DNA of 64,000 nucleotides from Pedobacter alluvionis (GTDB taxonomy: Bacteria > Bacteroidota > Bacteroidia > Sphingobacteriales > Sphingobacteriaceae). Every line of letters starts with the position of its first letter. Position 1 is the first letter of the stretch. The stretch is taken from contig NZ_RCCK01000014.1 of assembly GCF_003664035.1 (NCBI RefSeq), positions 248,001 through 312,000 on the forward strand. Direction: 5' to 3'. The notes beneath the pieces are model-generated. The model had not been told where the DNA came from and made no database searches. It saw nothing but the letters and a program-made list of their open reading frames with translations. Shown piece after piece: positions 1-9,021 of the stretch. The translations under genes and the position numbers were made by a program.

Positions 1-1
1 C

Positions 2-1831
2 AAAGAAAGCAAGACAGATGCACGATGTTTCGTGATTATTAATGAGGATAAATCGGAGCAAAAATTATTTGGAATTGGCTACCAGGAACAGCCTTGGTTT
101 AGCTTAAAAAATGATCTGTTGGTTTGGGATGAAATACGATACGATCCTCGCTACAAACAACGAAGTTATAGTGTGATTTGTTCGTATAATCTGAAGACCA
201 AAAAATTCAATAAATTAAGCAGCAAAAGCAGGCTTTTCTCTCCCAGCCTTTCTAACGATGCGAAGAAAATCATCGCTTCAAAAGTAGAGCTGAACAATCA
301 CTTCAACCTGGTTGAGTTAGATGCAAGCTCGGGAAAAATTTTAAAGACTTATCCAAATCCAGAGAATGAAATACTGCAAACACCAGTTTTCGATAAAACC
401 GGAAATAAGATTGCTTATATCAGCGTAACAGAAAAAGGGAAAAGTTTGTGGCTAATGGATGGAGAGAAAAAATCGCAATTGATTTCTAACAGCCGACAAC
501 AGCTAAGTCGACCGGTTTTTATTAACGATAAAATTGTTTTCAATGCGCACTTCAATGGCATCGATAATATTTACGCGATTGATCCCACTTCGAAAAAAAT
601 TACGGCACTTAGCGCATCTAAGTACGGCGCCTTTAATCCTACCGAAACCAGTGATGGAAAAATCATTTTTAACGATTACAAAATCAACGGTTATGAAATT
701 GCTGAAACTACCATTATAGAAAAACCTGTAGGCGAAAATAACTTTGTAGATTTTTCGTCCGCAGCAGAAAAGCAGGAAAATATCGGGAATGTTTTCGACA
801 AAATACCGGATAGCACTTACCAATCTAAACGTTACCACCAAGCTTTAAATCTTTTCAGCATCCACAGCATTATTCCGGTAATTGACAACGAATATGTTTT
901 TGGTTTAGAACTGCAATCGAACAACCTGCTTAATACCATGGACTTTTATTCGGGCGCAAAATACCACCGCGATTTAAAGCGTTTCGAATACACGGCAGAT
1001 ATTAGCTATAAGGCGCTCTATCCGGTGTTTAGTGTGTTGTACCGCAACCGCCCGAAAAGAACCTTCTACAGGGCTAAAAATGCGATACAACAAGGCGATT
1101 GGAGAGAGAACTATATCAAACTTAATGCATCGGTTCCGCTATCGTTCAATATGCGGAATGAGAACTATGCTTTTACACTAAATGCAGCGACCAGTTTTAC
1201 CCAAAGGTACATGCCGGAAAACATGCCAACCGGTTTTATACGCGAGCTTAAATTTCCGATGGAATACAACTTTACTTTCAACCACAGTGTGCGTACAACT
1301 GAAAGAGACATTGCACCCAAATGGGCACAAGTGTTCAGGGTAACTTATGATCACCAACCCTTCGATAAAAATTTAGGGGGAGAAATTTTAGCGCTCGAAA
1401 GTTTCCTTTACTTTCCGGGCTTTGCAAAAAACCATTCGTTCCTGGCAAGCTTTAATTACCAAAAAGCAAGCGGAGTAAACCAGTATGCAACCGACATTGC
1501 AACTGTTTATGGATACAACAATATTTTAGCAAAAAGCAAACTGCAGAACAGCTTACTTTTCAACTACCGCTTTCCATTTGCCTTTCCCGATTGGGAGTTG
1601 GGGCCGCTGGCTTACATAAGGAATTTCAGGGCAGGTTTATTTTGCCATTATGAGAACATTGGCCGGGGCACAACCTTTAACGATCCGAAAACTTATGGGG
1701 TAGAATTGAACACGAGCGTAAACATTTTACGCTATCAACCTGTTGTAGATTTAGGAGCGAGATTGGTTTTTGTTAACCAGATTTACAATCAAAATCCGAT
1801 ATTAGAGTTTTCATTTAATTATAGCTTCTAA
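2..1831 (+). CDS. Propeller plus outer-membrane barrel protein, 5' partial
   Basis: The reading frame is open to the left window edge, so the N-terminus is missing; the GTG at 32 is unlikely to be the real start. The visible part has two regions. Residues about 30-230 carry repeated strand blades of TolB/DPP-propeller type (for example NKIAYISVTEKGKSLWLMDG and NGIDNIYAIDPTSKKITALS). Residues about 280-599 are rich in alternating aromatic and polar strands and end in FSFNYSF, as outer-membrane beta-barrels do. Bacteroidota have similar large proteins with an N-terminal peptidase-MA-like region ahead of the propeller; whether one is present here cannot be seen. LapA-like gene follows 4 bp downstream, so the two are probably co-transcribed. 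Function unknown. Confidence 0.7.
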   Translation, partial: KESKTDARCFVIINEDKSEQKLFGIGYQEQPWFSLKNDLLVWDEIRYDPRYKQRSYSVICSYNLKTKKFNKLSSKSRLFSPSLSNDAKKIIASKVELNNHFNLVELDASSGKILKTYPNPENEILQTPVFDKTGNKIAYISVTEKGKSLWLMDGEKKSQLISNSRQQLSRPVFINDKIVFNAHFNGIDNIYAIDPTSKKITALSASKYGAFNPTETSDGKIIFNDYKINGYEIAETTIIEKPVGENNFVDFSSAAEKQENIGNVFDKIPDSTYQSKRYHQALNLFSIHSIIPVIDNEYVFGLELQSNNLLNTMDFYSGAKYHRDLKRFEYTADISYKALYPVFSVLYRNRPKRTFYRAKNAIQQGDWRENYIKLNASVPLSFNMRNENYAFTLNAATSFTQRYMPENMPTGFIRELKFPMEYNFTFNHSVRTTERDIAPKWAQVFRVTYDHQPFDKNLGGEILALESFLYFPGFAKNHSFLASFNYQKASGVNQYATDIATVYGYNNILAKSKLQNSLLFNYRFPFAFPDWELGPLAYIRNFRAGLFCHYENIGRGTTFNDPKTYGVELNTSVNILRYQPVVDLGARLVFVNQIYNQNPILEFSFNYSF

Positions 1832-1835
1832 AACC

Positions 1836-2117
1836 ATGAGCGCAAAAACAATCTCCATTATTATTTTAACCGCATTGCTGACCATATTCTTGATGGTAAA
1901 TACTGAGCCTGTAGATTTCAATTTTTTGGTTACCACGGTTCCGGTATCTAAACTTTTGGTTATCGGTGTTTGCATTATCATTGGTTTTATTATCGGTTTT
2001 GTAGTGGGCCGTCCGCGGAAAACAGTAAGCAGTTACGATGATGAGATTGAGAGAAATCAACCTTCGATTGAAAAGAAAAATACCTTAAGCGACGAGGACA
2101 GAGATTACATTAGTTAG
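1836..2117 (+). CDS. LapA/DUF1049-like small membrane protein
   Basis: A 93-aa protein with two hydrophobic segments (about residues 5-22 and 38-58) joined by a short NTEPVDFNFLVTTVPVSK loop. The second helix ends in GRPRK, followed by a charged cytoplasmic tail. This matches the LapA (lipopolysaccharide assembly protein A, DUF1049) layout, in which the loop between the helices typically contains N-x-x-x-V-x-x-x-F-x-F. It starts 4 bp after the upstream gene. A role in envelope assembly is inferred from the family only. Confidence 0.7.
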   Translation: MSAKTISIIILTALLTIFLMVNTEPVDFNFLVTTVPVSKLLVIGVCIIIGFIIGFVVGRPRKTVSSYDDEIERNQPSIEKKNTLSDEDRDYIS

Positions 2118-2122
2118 AGCCC

Positions 2123-2152
2123 AAGATCTGTCTCACAGACCATCTTTTTTTT
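2123..2152 (+). terminator. Rho-independent terminator after the LapA-like gene
   Basis: An imperfect stem (AGAT..GTCT / AGAC..ATCT) is followed by eight T residues, six bases after the LapA-like stop codon. Confidence 0.5.
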
Positions 2153-2252
2153 CTCGGAACTTTAACGAGGTTTTGTAAAGATGTTTTGTAAAGCAAAGCC
2201 TGCAGTTCTAATTACAGTCAGCCGGGCTTTACGCTAAATCTTTTAAAATGTT

Positions 2253-2318
2253 TTGTCATGCTGAGGCACGAAGCATCTGTTTAATCGGTTGCAGATGCTT
2301 CGTGCCTCAGCATGACAA
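2253..2318. repeat. Long perfect inverted repeat, dispersed family A
   Basis: Two 27-bp arms (2253-2279 and 2292-2318) are exact reverse complements around a 12-nt loop. The arm core is TCATGCTGAGGCACGAAGCA. A half copy lies at 10255-10279 and a diverged full copy at 13688-13751. The rest of the 2118-2431 spacer shows no credible gene. Confidence 0.85.
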
Positions 2319-2431
2319 TAAAAAGGAAGCAGGTGCTCATTTTAAAAGGATAACACTGCAATCCCGTTTAGGAGAGGTTGGCAACTGCTGCTATTTAAGT
2401 CCCATAGCAAAGCGCGTAAATATTGGTTTTA

Positions 2432-2728
2432 CTAATTTATCGCGGTCATGATCTCACCATACAATAACCCACTTCCCCCGCCATAGTGCTGGATAATTTT
2501 TAATTCTGGTTTAAGCCCGGTTAGTTTTGCTCTCAACGCTTTTTCACATACTGCATCAATACCGTTTCCCAGCAGCACCAAATCTATTTCATGTGTTTGG
2601 CAAATCTCGATAGCCTCATCATCCGTACATACACAGATACCTTTCCACTCTGGCCTGGCATTCAACAGGCGGTTCATTACCGTCGTAATTTCAGTATCTC
2701 TTCCGATATAAAGTATGGTAGTTTGCAT
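2432..2728 (-). CDS. Small receiver-like protein without phosphoacceptor Asp
   Basis: A 98-aa protein that resembles a shortened response-regulator receiver fold: an initial strand (TTILYIGRD), a helix, then a second strand IDLVLLGNG where receivers normally have DLVLLD. The phosphorylatable Asp position reads Gly, and the end of the domain is short. It may be a pseudo-receiver or an unrelated small Rossmann-like protein. It lies downstream of pirin on the same strand but is separated by a clear terminator, so it is probably transcribed independently. Function unknown. Confidence 0.5.
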   Translation of the reverse strand: MQTTILYIGRDTEITTVMNRLLNARPEWKGICVCTDDEAIEICQTHEIDLVLLGNGIDAVCEKALRAKLTGLKPELKIIQHYGGGSGLLYGEIMTAIN

Positions 2729-2744
2729 AGTTCTTTACATAAAG

Positions 2745-2777
2745 AAACCTCGCAGTGTTTTAGACCCTGCGAGGTTT
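2745..2777 (-). terminator. Terminator of the pirin gene
   Basis: An 11-bp perfect inverted repeat (arms 2745-2755 and 2767-2777, core CCTCGCAG) lies 12 bp beyond the pirin stop. On the minus strand it is followed by a T-rich run. Confidence 0.65.
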
Positions 2778-2789
2778 GGTTAAATTATT

Positions 2790-3512
2790 TTAGTTTAATT
2801 CCATCGGAACATCCATCAATAAAACCTCTGCATCTGCAGTATTGGCTTTAAAACTAATGCTATCAGTATCCCAGATACCTAATCCATCTCTTTTGCTTAG
2901 CACTTGTCCGTTTATGGTTACTTCTCCATTGATGATGAAAGCATACACACCATTACCTGCTTTTTTGATCTTGTATTCAGTTTCAAATCCGGCATCGAAC
3001 TTACCTAATGAGAACCAGGCATCCTGGTGAATCCAGACACCGGCATCATCCGCGTTTGGCGATAAAATTTGCTGGAAGTTATTGTGCCTCGCAGCAACAT
3101 CTAATGTTTGCTGATCGTAACGTGGTGTAACGTTTTTCTTGTTTGGAAACAACCAGATCTGTAATAAATTTAATTGTTCGTCTGCATTTGCATTAAACTC
3201 GCTATGACTAACACCAGTTCCGGCACTCATTACCTGGATTTCTCCATTTTTTATTGTGGCTGAATTACCCATACTATCTTTGTGTGCAATTGCACCAGCT
3301 AATGGAATGGTAATAATTTCCATATTATCATGTGGGTGAGCACCAAAGCCCATTCCACCATCAATACTGTCATCATTTAAAACCCTTAAAACTCCGAAGT
3401 GCATCCTTTCCGGATTGTAGTAATTAGCAAAACTGAATGAATGGTGTGCATCTAACCAACCATGATTAGCATGACCACGGGTGTTTTCTTTGTGCAAAAT
3501 AAACTGTGACAT
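2790..3512 (-). CDS. Pirin family protein (YhhW/quercetinase-like bicupin)
   Basis: A 240-aa protein with the pirin N-terminal cupin. GFGAHPHDNMEIITIPLAG at about residues 56-74 supplies the metal-binding His-x-His and Glu, and GTGVSHSEF at about residues 98-106 supplies a further His. The C-terminal half is the second, degenerate cupin with MDVPM at the end. Length matches the YhhW type (about 230-240 aa). Some family members cleave quercetin with an Fe or Cu centre and others act as redox sensors; the sequence does not decide between these. Monocistronic, with its own terminator. Confidence 0.9.
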   Translation of the reverse strand: MSQFILHKENTRGHANHGWLDAHHSFSFANYYNPERMHFGVLRVLNDDSIDGGMGFGAHPHDNMEIITIPLAGAIAHKDSMGNSATIKNGEIQVMSAGTGVSHSEFNANADEQLNLLQIWLFPNKKNVTPRYDQQTLDVAARHNNFQQILSPNADDAGVWIHQDAWFSLGKFDAGFETEYKIKKAGNGVYAFIINGEVTINGQVLSKRDGLGIWDTDSISFKANTADAEVLLMDVPMELN

Positions 3513-4013
3513 AAATTTCCTTTCTTATTTATGATACAAAGTTAATACTGTAAAGCTTGCTGTGCATTGATGTAGGGTAAGAAGTGAGAGCGCGTTGGGC
3601 GGAGAGCGCCAAGCGTTTGATATCACCAGGACTTAAAATAAGGTATTTTAACGAAAAGATTCCCGCAAGCCTGATCTTGTATCCCATGAACTGAAATCTT
3701 TCAGCCAGGCGTTTATTTGCACTGCTGTTATTTATTTAATCGCTGATGAATGTAGCTAAAAGACGGGCTGTACCGACTTGTAAAAGAGCGAATCAGGTAA
3801 GACTGCTCAAGTACCTCAGCTCAACCGAATTTTACATGGGGCACATTTTAATTATTTCCAAAAGTAACTTTTTTTATCTCCGAGAAATAAATTCAGCATA
3901 AAGGTCGCTCCATATCTAAACATAACCAATCCTTAATACTGTTTCAGCTTTAAGTTTATATCCACCCTTTAAACTTGCTCCAGTTTAACCAGAACAATCA
4001 ACATTATTAACTC
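3513..4013. other. Non-coding spacer
   Basis: About 500 bp between the divergent pirin and lipoprotein genes. It holds a GC-richer patch with a short GAGAGCGC/GGAGAGCGCC repeat near 3587-3615 and nothing that reads as a gene. Promoters for both neighbours presumably lie here, but no clear TAnnTTTG box was assigned. Confidence 0.5.
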
Positions 4014-5267
4014 ATGCAAAAAAACATCATCTGGATGCTATTAGTCTCCTGCCTATTCACATTTTCCTGCAGAAAAGACACAGGTATTGAGGAAGAATCA
4101 AATACAATAAATCAAAAGAAAAATATACTGGTGGCTACCCCAGTTGTAAGCGCAGCAGCAAGTGTAAATACCTACACCAATACTTCGGCTTACATTAACA
4201 CAGGTTTTACCTTTCTAAACCCAACACAGCTGGATAAAAATCGCCAGGCGATTGGTGGCAGTGCTTACACTGAAGTATATGGTTTTAACGTGCCCGAAGA
4301 AAACAGGGTTAGGGGTATAAGATGGAATGAAGATGATGAGACCACTTCTATATGGCGCCCGCAGGGCATCGCCGGTTTTTCCAAAAATGGCGTTCGGTAT
4401 TTATTAGTAAGCTGGTATGCCAAAGATGCGGCAGAGAGCAAAGGATCAAGAATAACACTGATTGATATCAGCCCAAGTTCGAGCACTTATTTAATGTATA
4501 GGCACATCTTGCTGGTACAGCCAACACTTCCAGCGGGTACACTGAATTATACGCAATATGGGACTTACGCTCCTTTAAATGTACATGCTGGCGGCGTAGC
4601 TTATTTTAATGGTAAAATTTATTTAAGCAGTACAAATCTGGGATTAAGAGTATTCGATTTAGACAAAATTATTGAAGTAAGTACAGGGACTGACACTGAT
4701 AATAAGTGTGGCAAAGATGCTAGTGGTAACCTTTATGCTTTTAATTACAGGTATATACTCCCGCAGACAGGTTATTATAAAATCTATGAAGCAAGTCCAT
4801 TTTCAACCGTACAGGTAAATTACGAGAATAATCAATTATGGACGGGTCAATATTATGCTGGCAGTGCCGATGCCTCAATTGTACCCAAGATATTCGGTTT
4901 TTCAATTAACACTTCTGGAGAACTGCAAAATTCGGGCATACAAACCGTGATCCCTAAAAACAGTCTGTTTGCTTCCGATCATGCCCACGGTATACAGGGC
5001 GTTTTTAGAAAAGGCAACAGAACCTGGCTTTCCTGCACGGGGTCGCCCAGCGAATCTTACGGATCTACCGCCCGTTTGGCAAGGTATACCGATGGAGATA
5101 CCAATACGGTAAGGTACAGGTGGCCTTATGGTGCCGAATCGTTATATCTTGAAACACAATATGGATATTTGTGGAGTTTAACCGAGTTCGAACCCAATGC
5201 GGGTGCACAAAACGGCAGTCAGGTTAACCGTTGCATATTCGCAGTTGATTTCTCGAAATATGAATAA
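4014..5267 (+). CDS. Secreted lipoprotein of unknown function
   Basis: A 417-aa protein with a lipoprotein signal peptide. The hydrophobic stretch IIWMLLVSCLFTF is followed by Cys at residue 19 and a short hydrophilic linker; the lipobox (FTFSC) is non-canonical. The mature part is Asn/Thr/Tyr-rich and beta-strand-like, with repeated phrases such as VRYLLVSWYAKD, KIYLSSTNLGLRVFDLDKI and NRTWLSCTGSP, suggesting a beta-propeller-like fold. No catalytic motif was recognised. It is monocistronic and followed by a terminator. Probably located on the outer-membrane surface. Confidence 0.7.
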   Translation: MQKNIIWMLLVSCLFTFSCRKDTGIEEESNTINQKKNILVATPVVSAAASVNTYTNTSAYINTGFTFLNPTQLDKNRQAIGGSAYTEVYGFNVPEENRVRGIRWNEDDETTSIWRPQGIAGFSKNGVRYLLVSWYAKDAAESKGSRITLIDISPSSSTYLMYRHILLVQPTLPAGTLNYTQYGTYAPLNVHAGGVAYFNGKIYLSSTNLGLRVFDLDKIIEVSTGTDTDNKCGKDASGNLYAFNYRYILPQTGYYKIYEASPFSTVQVNYENNQLWTGQYYAGSADASIVPKIFGFSINTSGELQNSGIQTVIPKNSLFASDHAHGIQGVFRKGNRTWLSCTGSPSESYGSTARLARYTDGDTNTVRYRWPYGAESLYLETQYGYLWSLTEFEPNAGAQNGSQVNRCIFAVDFSKYE

Positions 5268-5285
5268 TGATATTAATGCAAAACA

Positions 5286-5318
5286 AAAAAGGGAGATGCA
5301 AAACACATTTCCCTTTTT
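5286..5318. terminator. Terminator between convergent lipoprotein gene and metZ
   Basis: The stem AAAAAGGGA/TCCCTTTTT around a 15-nt loop gives a T-run on one strand and an A-run on the other, so it can serve both convergent genes. Confidence 0.7.
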
Positions 5319-5340
5319 CATTATTAATTTTGGAGTCTAA

Positions 5341-6507
5341 CTAAGCTAAAGCTTGCTCAATATCCGCTAAAATATCGTTGATATGCTCCAAACCTATTGA
5401 TAAACGAATGGAACCTTGTTCAATCCCAACTTCATTACGTTGCGCTTCGGTAAGTTTGCTGTGTGTACTCGTAGCCGGGTGTGTTGCAATAGAACGGGTA
5501 TCAGCCAAATTTGCCGAAATAGAGAACATCTGCAGACCATCCATAAATTTACGTGCTGCATCTATACCACCCTCAACCACAATGGTTACAATACCACCAC
5601 CCTGTTTCATTTGTTTTTTAGCAATATCGTATTGAGGGTGTGATGGTAAAAACGGATATTTTACCAGTTTAATTTTCGGGTGTTTTTCTAAATATTCGGC
5701 AACCTTTAAAGCATTTTCACAATGACGATCCATCCGGATGGCCAAGGTTTCCAAACTCTTAGATAAAATCCATGCGTTAAAAGGCGACAAAGCTGGTCCG
5801 CTGTGCCGGGCAAAACCAATTACATCTGCAATTAAAGCTTTGGGGCCTAAAATTATACCACCTAAAACACGCCCTTGTCCATCAATATATTTAGTAGCTG
5901 AGTGGATTGAAATATCCGCACCATATTTAATAGGCTGTTGCAGATATGGTGTAGCAAAGCAATTATCTACAACAAGTAATATATTATGTTTTTTAGCCAA
6001 ATTGCCCAAAAATTCAAGATCGATAATATCAATACCGGGATTAGATGGGGTTTCTACAAAAATCATTTTAGTGTTTGGCTTAATCAAAGCCTCCCAATCC
6101 TGCGGTTTATCTAAATCGGCATAATCGAAAGTTACACCCCAGTTAGAAAAAACATTAGTTAATAATTGGTGCGTAGAACCAAAAACCGAACGGCTTGATA
6201 CCAAGTGGTCGCCATTTTTTAAAAATGCACCAAATGTGGTAAAAATCGCGGCCATACCTGTTGCAGTAGCAAAACCATCCTCAGCACCTTCCAGAAGGCA
6301 CATTTTCTCGATAAACTCTGATGTATTTGGATTTGAATAACGACTGTATACATTTCCTTCCTTTTCATTCGCAAACAAAGCACGCATTTCTTCTGCATCT
6401 TCAAACTTATAACTTGAAGTAAGATAAATTGGTGATGAATGCTCTTTATGTAAACTGCGTTCGGTTTGCGTGCGTATAGCTATGGTTTCAAAATTTTCAG
6501 ATTTCAT
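5341..6507 (-). CDS. metZ: O-succinylhomoserine sulfhydrylase-like PLP enzyme
   Basis: A Cys/Met-metabolism PLP enzyme (gamma-family) of 388 aa from ATG 6507; a TTG 12 bp upstream could extend it, but MKSENFET is the natural start. Visible are the SVFGSTHQL substrate/PLP region, FVETPSNP, VVDNCFATPYLQQP and the PLP lysine in SIHSATKYIDGQGRVLGG. The DGQGRVLGG version of this motif is typical of O-succinylhomoserine sulfhydrylase (MetZ) rather than cystathionine gamma-synthase. It would make homocysteine from O-succinyl- or O-acetylhomoserine and sulfide. Which acyl donor it uses cannot be read from the sequence. No SAM riboswitch was seen upstream. Confidence 0.88.
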   Translation of the reverse strand: MKSENFETIAIRTQTERSLHKEHSSPIYLTSSYKFEDAEEMRALFANEKEGNVYSRYSNPNTSEFIEKMCLLEGAEDGFATATGMAAIFTTFGAFLKNGDHLVSSRSVFGSTHQLLTNVFSNWGVTFDYADLDKPQDWEALIKPNTKMIFVETPSNPGIDIIDLEFLGNLAKKHNILLVVDNCFATPYLQQPIKYGADISIHSATKYIDGQGRVLGGIILGPKALIADVIGFARHSGPALSPFNAWILSKSLETLAIRMDRHCENALKVAEYLEKHPKIKLVKYPFLPSHPQYDIAKKQMKQGGGIVTIVVEGGIDAARKFMDGLQMFSISANLADTRSIATHPATSTHSKLTEAQRNEVGIEQGSIRLSIGLEHINDILADIEQALA

Positions 6508-6519
6508 TTTAAGTATCAA

Positions 6520-6652
6520 GATTTGAGTGTCAAAAGATGGGTATCAAGATTTGAGTATCAAGTATCAGGATGTAGTGTGAGAATAAAGTCGTCATCATAA
6601 ATTTAAGATTTGCTTCTCGATACTTGCTACTTGCTACTTGTTATTTGTTACT
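6520..6652. repeat. Degenerate TATCAAG/GAGTATC short repeats
   Basis: The spacer between osmC-like and metZ contains repeated 7-10 bp words (GTATCAAG, TTTGAGT, then TACTTGC repeats on the other side). The same words recur at 7085-7112. Low-complexity spacer; no gene. Confidence 0.5.
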
Positions 6653-7078
6653 TTATACTTCTCTTTTGTTTATTTTATAAGTAAAATTAATAGTTGCTGA
6701 ACGGCCCAAAATATTCGATACAGAGCAATATTTATCGAAGGTCATTTGTAGTGCACGTTCTACCTTTTGAGTGCTTAAATCGCCAAATAAATCAAAGTGA
6801 ATATCGATTACATCAAAAATCGGCGGCATTTCTTCCTCTTTTCTGGTGGCGTTTATAGCGATTTTAATATCATCAAGTGGTTCCTTTTGCTTGGTTAATA
6901 CATTTACCATATCAATGCCACTGCAGCCGCCTAATCCAATCAGTAACATCTCCATCGGTCTGAAACCTTTTCCCTCACCCCCAATGGCAGCTTTTGCATC
7001 CAACTCTACAGTAAAACCGCTCTCGTTTTCTGCTTCAAAATTAAATTTACCGCTCTTGCGGATCAGATTTATGTTCAT
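6653..7078 (-). CDS. OsmC family protein
   Basis: A 141-aa protein with the OsmC/Ohr layout. An N-terminal strand region leads to FRPMEMLLIGLGGCSGIDMVNVL, whose Cys is the family's first redox cysteine. KYCSVSNIL, at about two-thirds of the length, gives the second. Members reduce organic or fatty-acid hydroperoxides using these two cysteines. The sequence is of the YhfA/OsmC-like type rather than classical Ohr. It lies between ispE and metZ on the same strand, with about 70-145 bp gaps. Confidence 0.88.
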   Translation of the reverse strand: MNINLIRKSGKFNFEAENESGFTVELDAKAAIGGEGKGFRPMEMLLIGLGGCSGIDMVNVLTKQKEPLDDIKIAINATRKEEEMPPIFDVIDIHFDLFGDLSTQKVERALQMTFDKYCSVSNILGRSATINFTYKINKREV

Positions 7079-7150
7079 ATTAATAGTTCGAGTATTGAGT
7101 ATCAGGTATCAAGACCTTAAGCCTTCTACCTTCCAACCCTCTACCTTAAT

Positions 7151-7954
7151 TTAAATGTTATAAAATACTAAGTTATTTTTTTCCAGTTCACGCAATTTAA
7201 CCGGATGGTTGAAAATTGCAAAAACCGACGAACCGCTACCACTCATTAAAGCGAATGTTGCGCCTGCATCGTATAAACTGTTTTTTATTTGATGAATTTG
7301 GGGATATTTAGCGAAAACAGATATTTCGAAATCGTTGATAACCTTATTTTTCCATGTTGTTGGACACAAATGTATAATTTCTTTTAACGATTGCAAAGGT
7401 TTTTGCGGTTTTACATCTGCATAAGCATCGGCCGTACTTACATGTACAGGCGGTTTTACCAAAACTTTAAACCAGGCTGACAAATCTACTTCGCACTTTT
7501 CAAATTCATCACCTTTATTAAAGGCATAAACAGGTTTGTTCTCAATAAAAAAAGCACAGTCTGCCCCTAGCTGACGGGCGTAACCTTCCATCTTATCAAC
7601 AGACATCCCCAAACTGAATTTCTCATTTAATAATTTGATCAGGAAAGCACAATCTGCTGACCCACCGCCCAAGCCCGCTCCCACAGGAATATTTTTCAGC
7701 AAATTGATCTGCTGTGCAGGGATATCAAAATCCTTTCTAACCAATTGGTAGGCCTTAAAACACAGGTTATCATTCGCATCACCAGGAATCTCGATACCAT
7801 GAATTTTGCAAGAAGTTACCTCTGTATCGGTAATCTCGACCGAATCTTTAATATTGATCGGGTAAAAAACGGTTTCAAGGTTGTGGTAACCATCAGCACG
7901 TTTTTCGGTGATATTTAAACCTAAGTTTATTTTTGCGTTGGGAAAAGATAACAT
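7151..7954 (-). CDS. ispE: 4-diphosphocytidyl-2-C-methyl-D-erythritol kinase
   Basis: A GHMP kinase of 267 aa, full length for IspE. The N-terminus AKINLGLNITEKRADGYHNLETVF is characteristic, the ATP-binding glycine loop is VGAGLGGGSAD at about residues 92-102, and the C-terminal motif is LMSGSGSSVFA. The enzyme phosphorylates CDP-methylerythritol in the MEP route to isoprenoids. Yet an HMG-CoA lyase also occurs in this window; that enzyme belongs to leucine breakdown, not to isoprenoid synthesis, so there is no conflict. Confidence 0.95.
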   Translation of the reverse strand: MLSFPNAKINLGLNITEKRADGYHNLETVFYPINIKDSVEITDTEVTSCKIHGIEIPGDANDNLCFKAYQLVRKDFDIPAQQINLLKNIPVGAGLGGGSADCAFLIKLLNEKFSLGMSVDKMEGYARQLGADCAFFIENKPVYAFNKGDEFEKCEVDLSAWFKVLVKPPVHVSTADAYADVKPQKPLQSLKEIIHLCPTTWKNKVINDFEISVFAKYPQIHQIKNSLYDAGATFALMSGSGSSVFAIFNHPVKLRELEKNNLVFYNI

Positions 7955-8042
7955 TTTAGTCCTGAGTCGTGAGTCTTAAGTCCTGAGTACACGGTGCCGA
8001 AACCAGCAGCGTCTCATTTGCAAACATACAAATTTTATGTAG

Positions 8043-8062
8043 GTCCCGGCTTCACGCCGGGA
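8043..8062. repeat. Short GC-rich hairpin
   Basis: The small perfect hairpin CCCGGC-TTCAC-GCCGGG sits in the AT-rich spacer between divergent ispE and thyA. Similar hairpins are common repeat debris in Bacteroidota spacers. No function assigned. Confidence 0.4.
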
Positions 8063-8177
8063 TTACACACCTGGATTAACCCAACCAATGTTAACAAATA
8101 CCCAGTGTGCATAAAAATGATTTATAACACCTGATAAATTTTAGATATTTGTAGCTAATTAATTAAATTATTTACAA

Positions 8178-8204
8178 TTTAAAAGCCCCTTAAGGGGTTT
8201 GGGT
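8178..8204. repeat. Hairpin element in the thyA leader
   Basis: The palindrome CCCCTTAAGGGG (8186-8197), flanked by AAAAG and TTTGGG, ends 9 bp before the thyA ATG. A near-identical element in reverse orientation follows ychF at 45404-45436. Confidence 0.55.
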
Positions 8205-8206
8205 GT

Positions 8207-9001
8207 ATGAAACAATATTTAGATTTAATGCAGCATGTGCTTGATCATGGCGCTCAAAAGCACGACCGTACAGGCACTGGGACTATAAGTGTTTTTGGTT
8301 ACCAGATGCGTTTTAACCTTCAGGAAGGTTTTCCAATGGTTACAACAAAAAAGCTGCACTTAAAATCTATTATTCACGAGCTGATCTGGTTTTTAACCGG
8401 CGACACCAATATTAAATACCTAAAAGATAATGGTGTACGTATCTGGGACGAATGGGCCGATGAAAACGGCAACCTCGGACCGGTTTACGGTTCGCAATGG
8501 AGAAGCTGGCCAACACCAGACGGACAGCATATTGATCAGATTACCAATATGATCAACACGATCAAAAATAATCCCGATTCGCGCAGAATTATTGTTTCAG
8601 CGTGGAATGTTGCCGAAATCGAAAATATGGCTTTGCCCCCTTGTCATGCTTTTTTTCAATTCTACGTGGCTGATGGAAAGTTAAGTTGCCAATTATATCA
8701 ACGAAGCGCCGATATTTTTCTTGGTGTACCTTTTAATATAGCTTCTTATGCATTGCTAACCATGATGGTGGCGCAGGTTTGCGGTTTACAAGCCGGAGAT
8801 TTTATCCACACCCTTGGCGATGCCCATCTATACAATAACCACATCGAACAGGCCAACCTACAATTAAGTCGCGAGCCTAAACCGCTTCCAACCATGAAAA
8901 TCAATCCTGAAGTGAAAAGCATTTTTGATTTTAAATTTGAGGATTTTACATTAGAAAATTACGAAGCACATCCCCATATTAAGGGGGTTGTTGCTGTTTA
9001 A
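8207..9001 (+). CDS. thyA: Thymidylate synthase
   Basis: A 264-aa protein, standard length for ThyA. It shows DRTGTGTISVFGYQMRF near the N-terminus, the nucleophile motif ALPPCHAFFQFYV (Cys at about residue 146) and the dUMP-binding QRSADIFLGVPFNIASYA. It methylates dUMP with methylene-tetrahydrofolate and yields dihydrofolate, which the nearby folA product recycles. A hairpin sits just ahead of the start codon. The 3' end of the gene overlaps the -33/-7 region of the toxin-antitoxin promoter. Confidence 0.97.
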   Translation: MKQYLDLMQHVLDHGAQKHDRTGTGTISVFGYQMRFNLQEGFPMVTTKKLHLKSIIHELIWFLTGDTNIKYLKDNGVRIWDEWADENGNLGPVYGSQWRSWPTPDGQHIDQITNMINTIKNNPDSRRIIVSAWNVAEIENMALPPCHAFFQFYVADGKLSCQLYQRSADIFLGVPFNIASYALLTMMVAQVCGLQAGDFIHTLGDAHLYNNHIEQANLQLSREPKPLPTMKINPEVKSIFDFKFEDFTLENYEAHPHIKGVVAV

Positions 9002-9018
9002 CAGAATTAGTATATTTG
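8988..9018 (+). promoter_or_regulatory. Promoter of the toxin-antitoxin pair
   Basis: TTG (8988-8990), 20 bp, then TATATTTG (9011-9018) matches the Bacteroidota TTG/TAnnTTTG promoter consensus. The antitoxin ATG begins only 3 bp after the -7 box, so the transcript would be leaderless or nearly so. The -33 element is inside the thyA coding end. Confidence 0.6.
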
Positions 9019-9021
9019 TAT

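Noticed and set aside
6508..6652. SAM riboswitch ahead of metZ
   Set aside because: Only short degenerate repeats are present; no SAM-I/II type stem or conserved core was seen.
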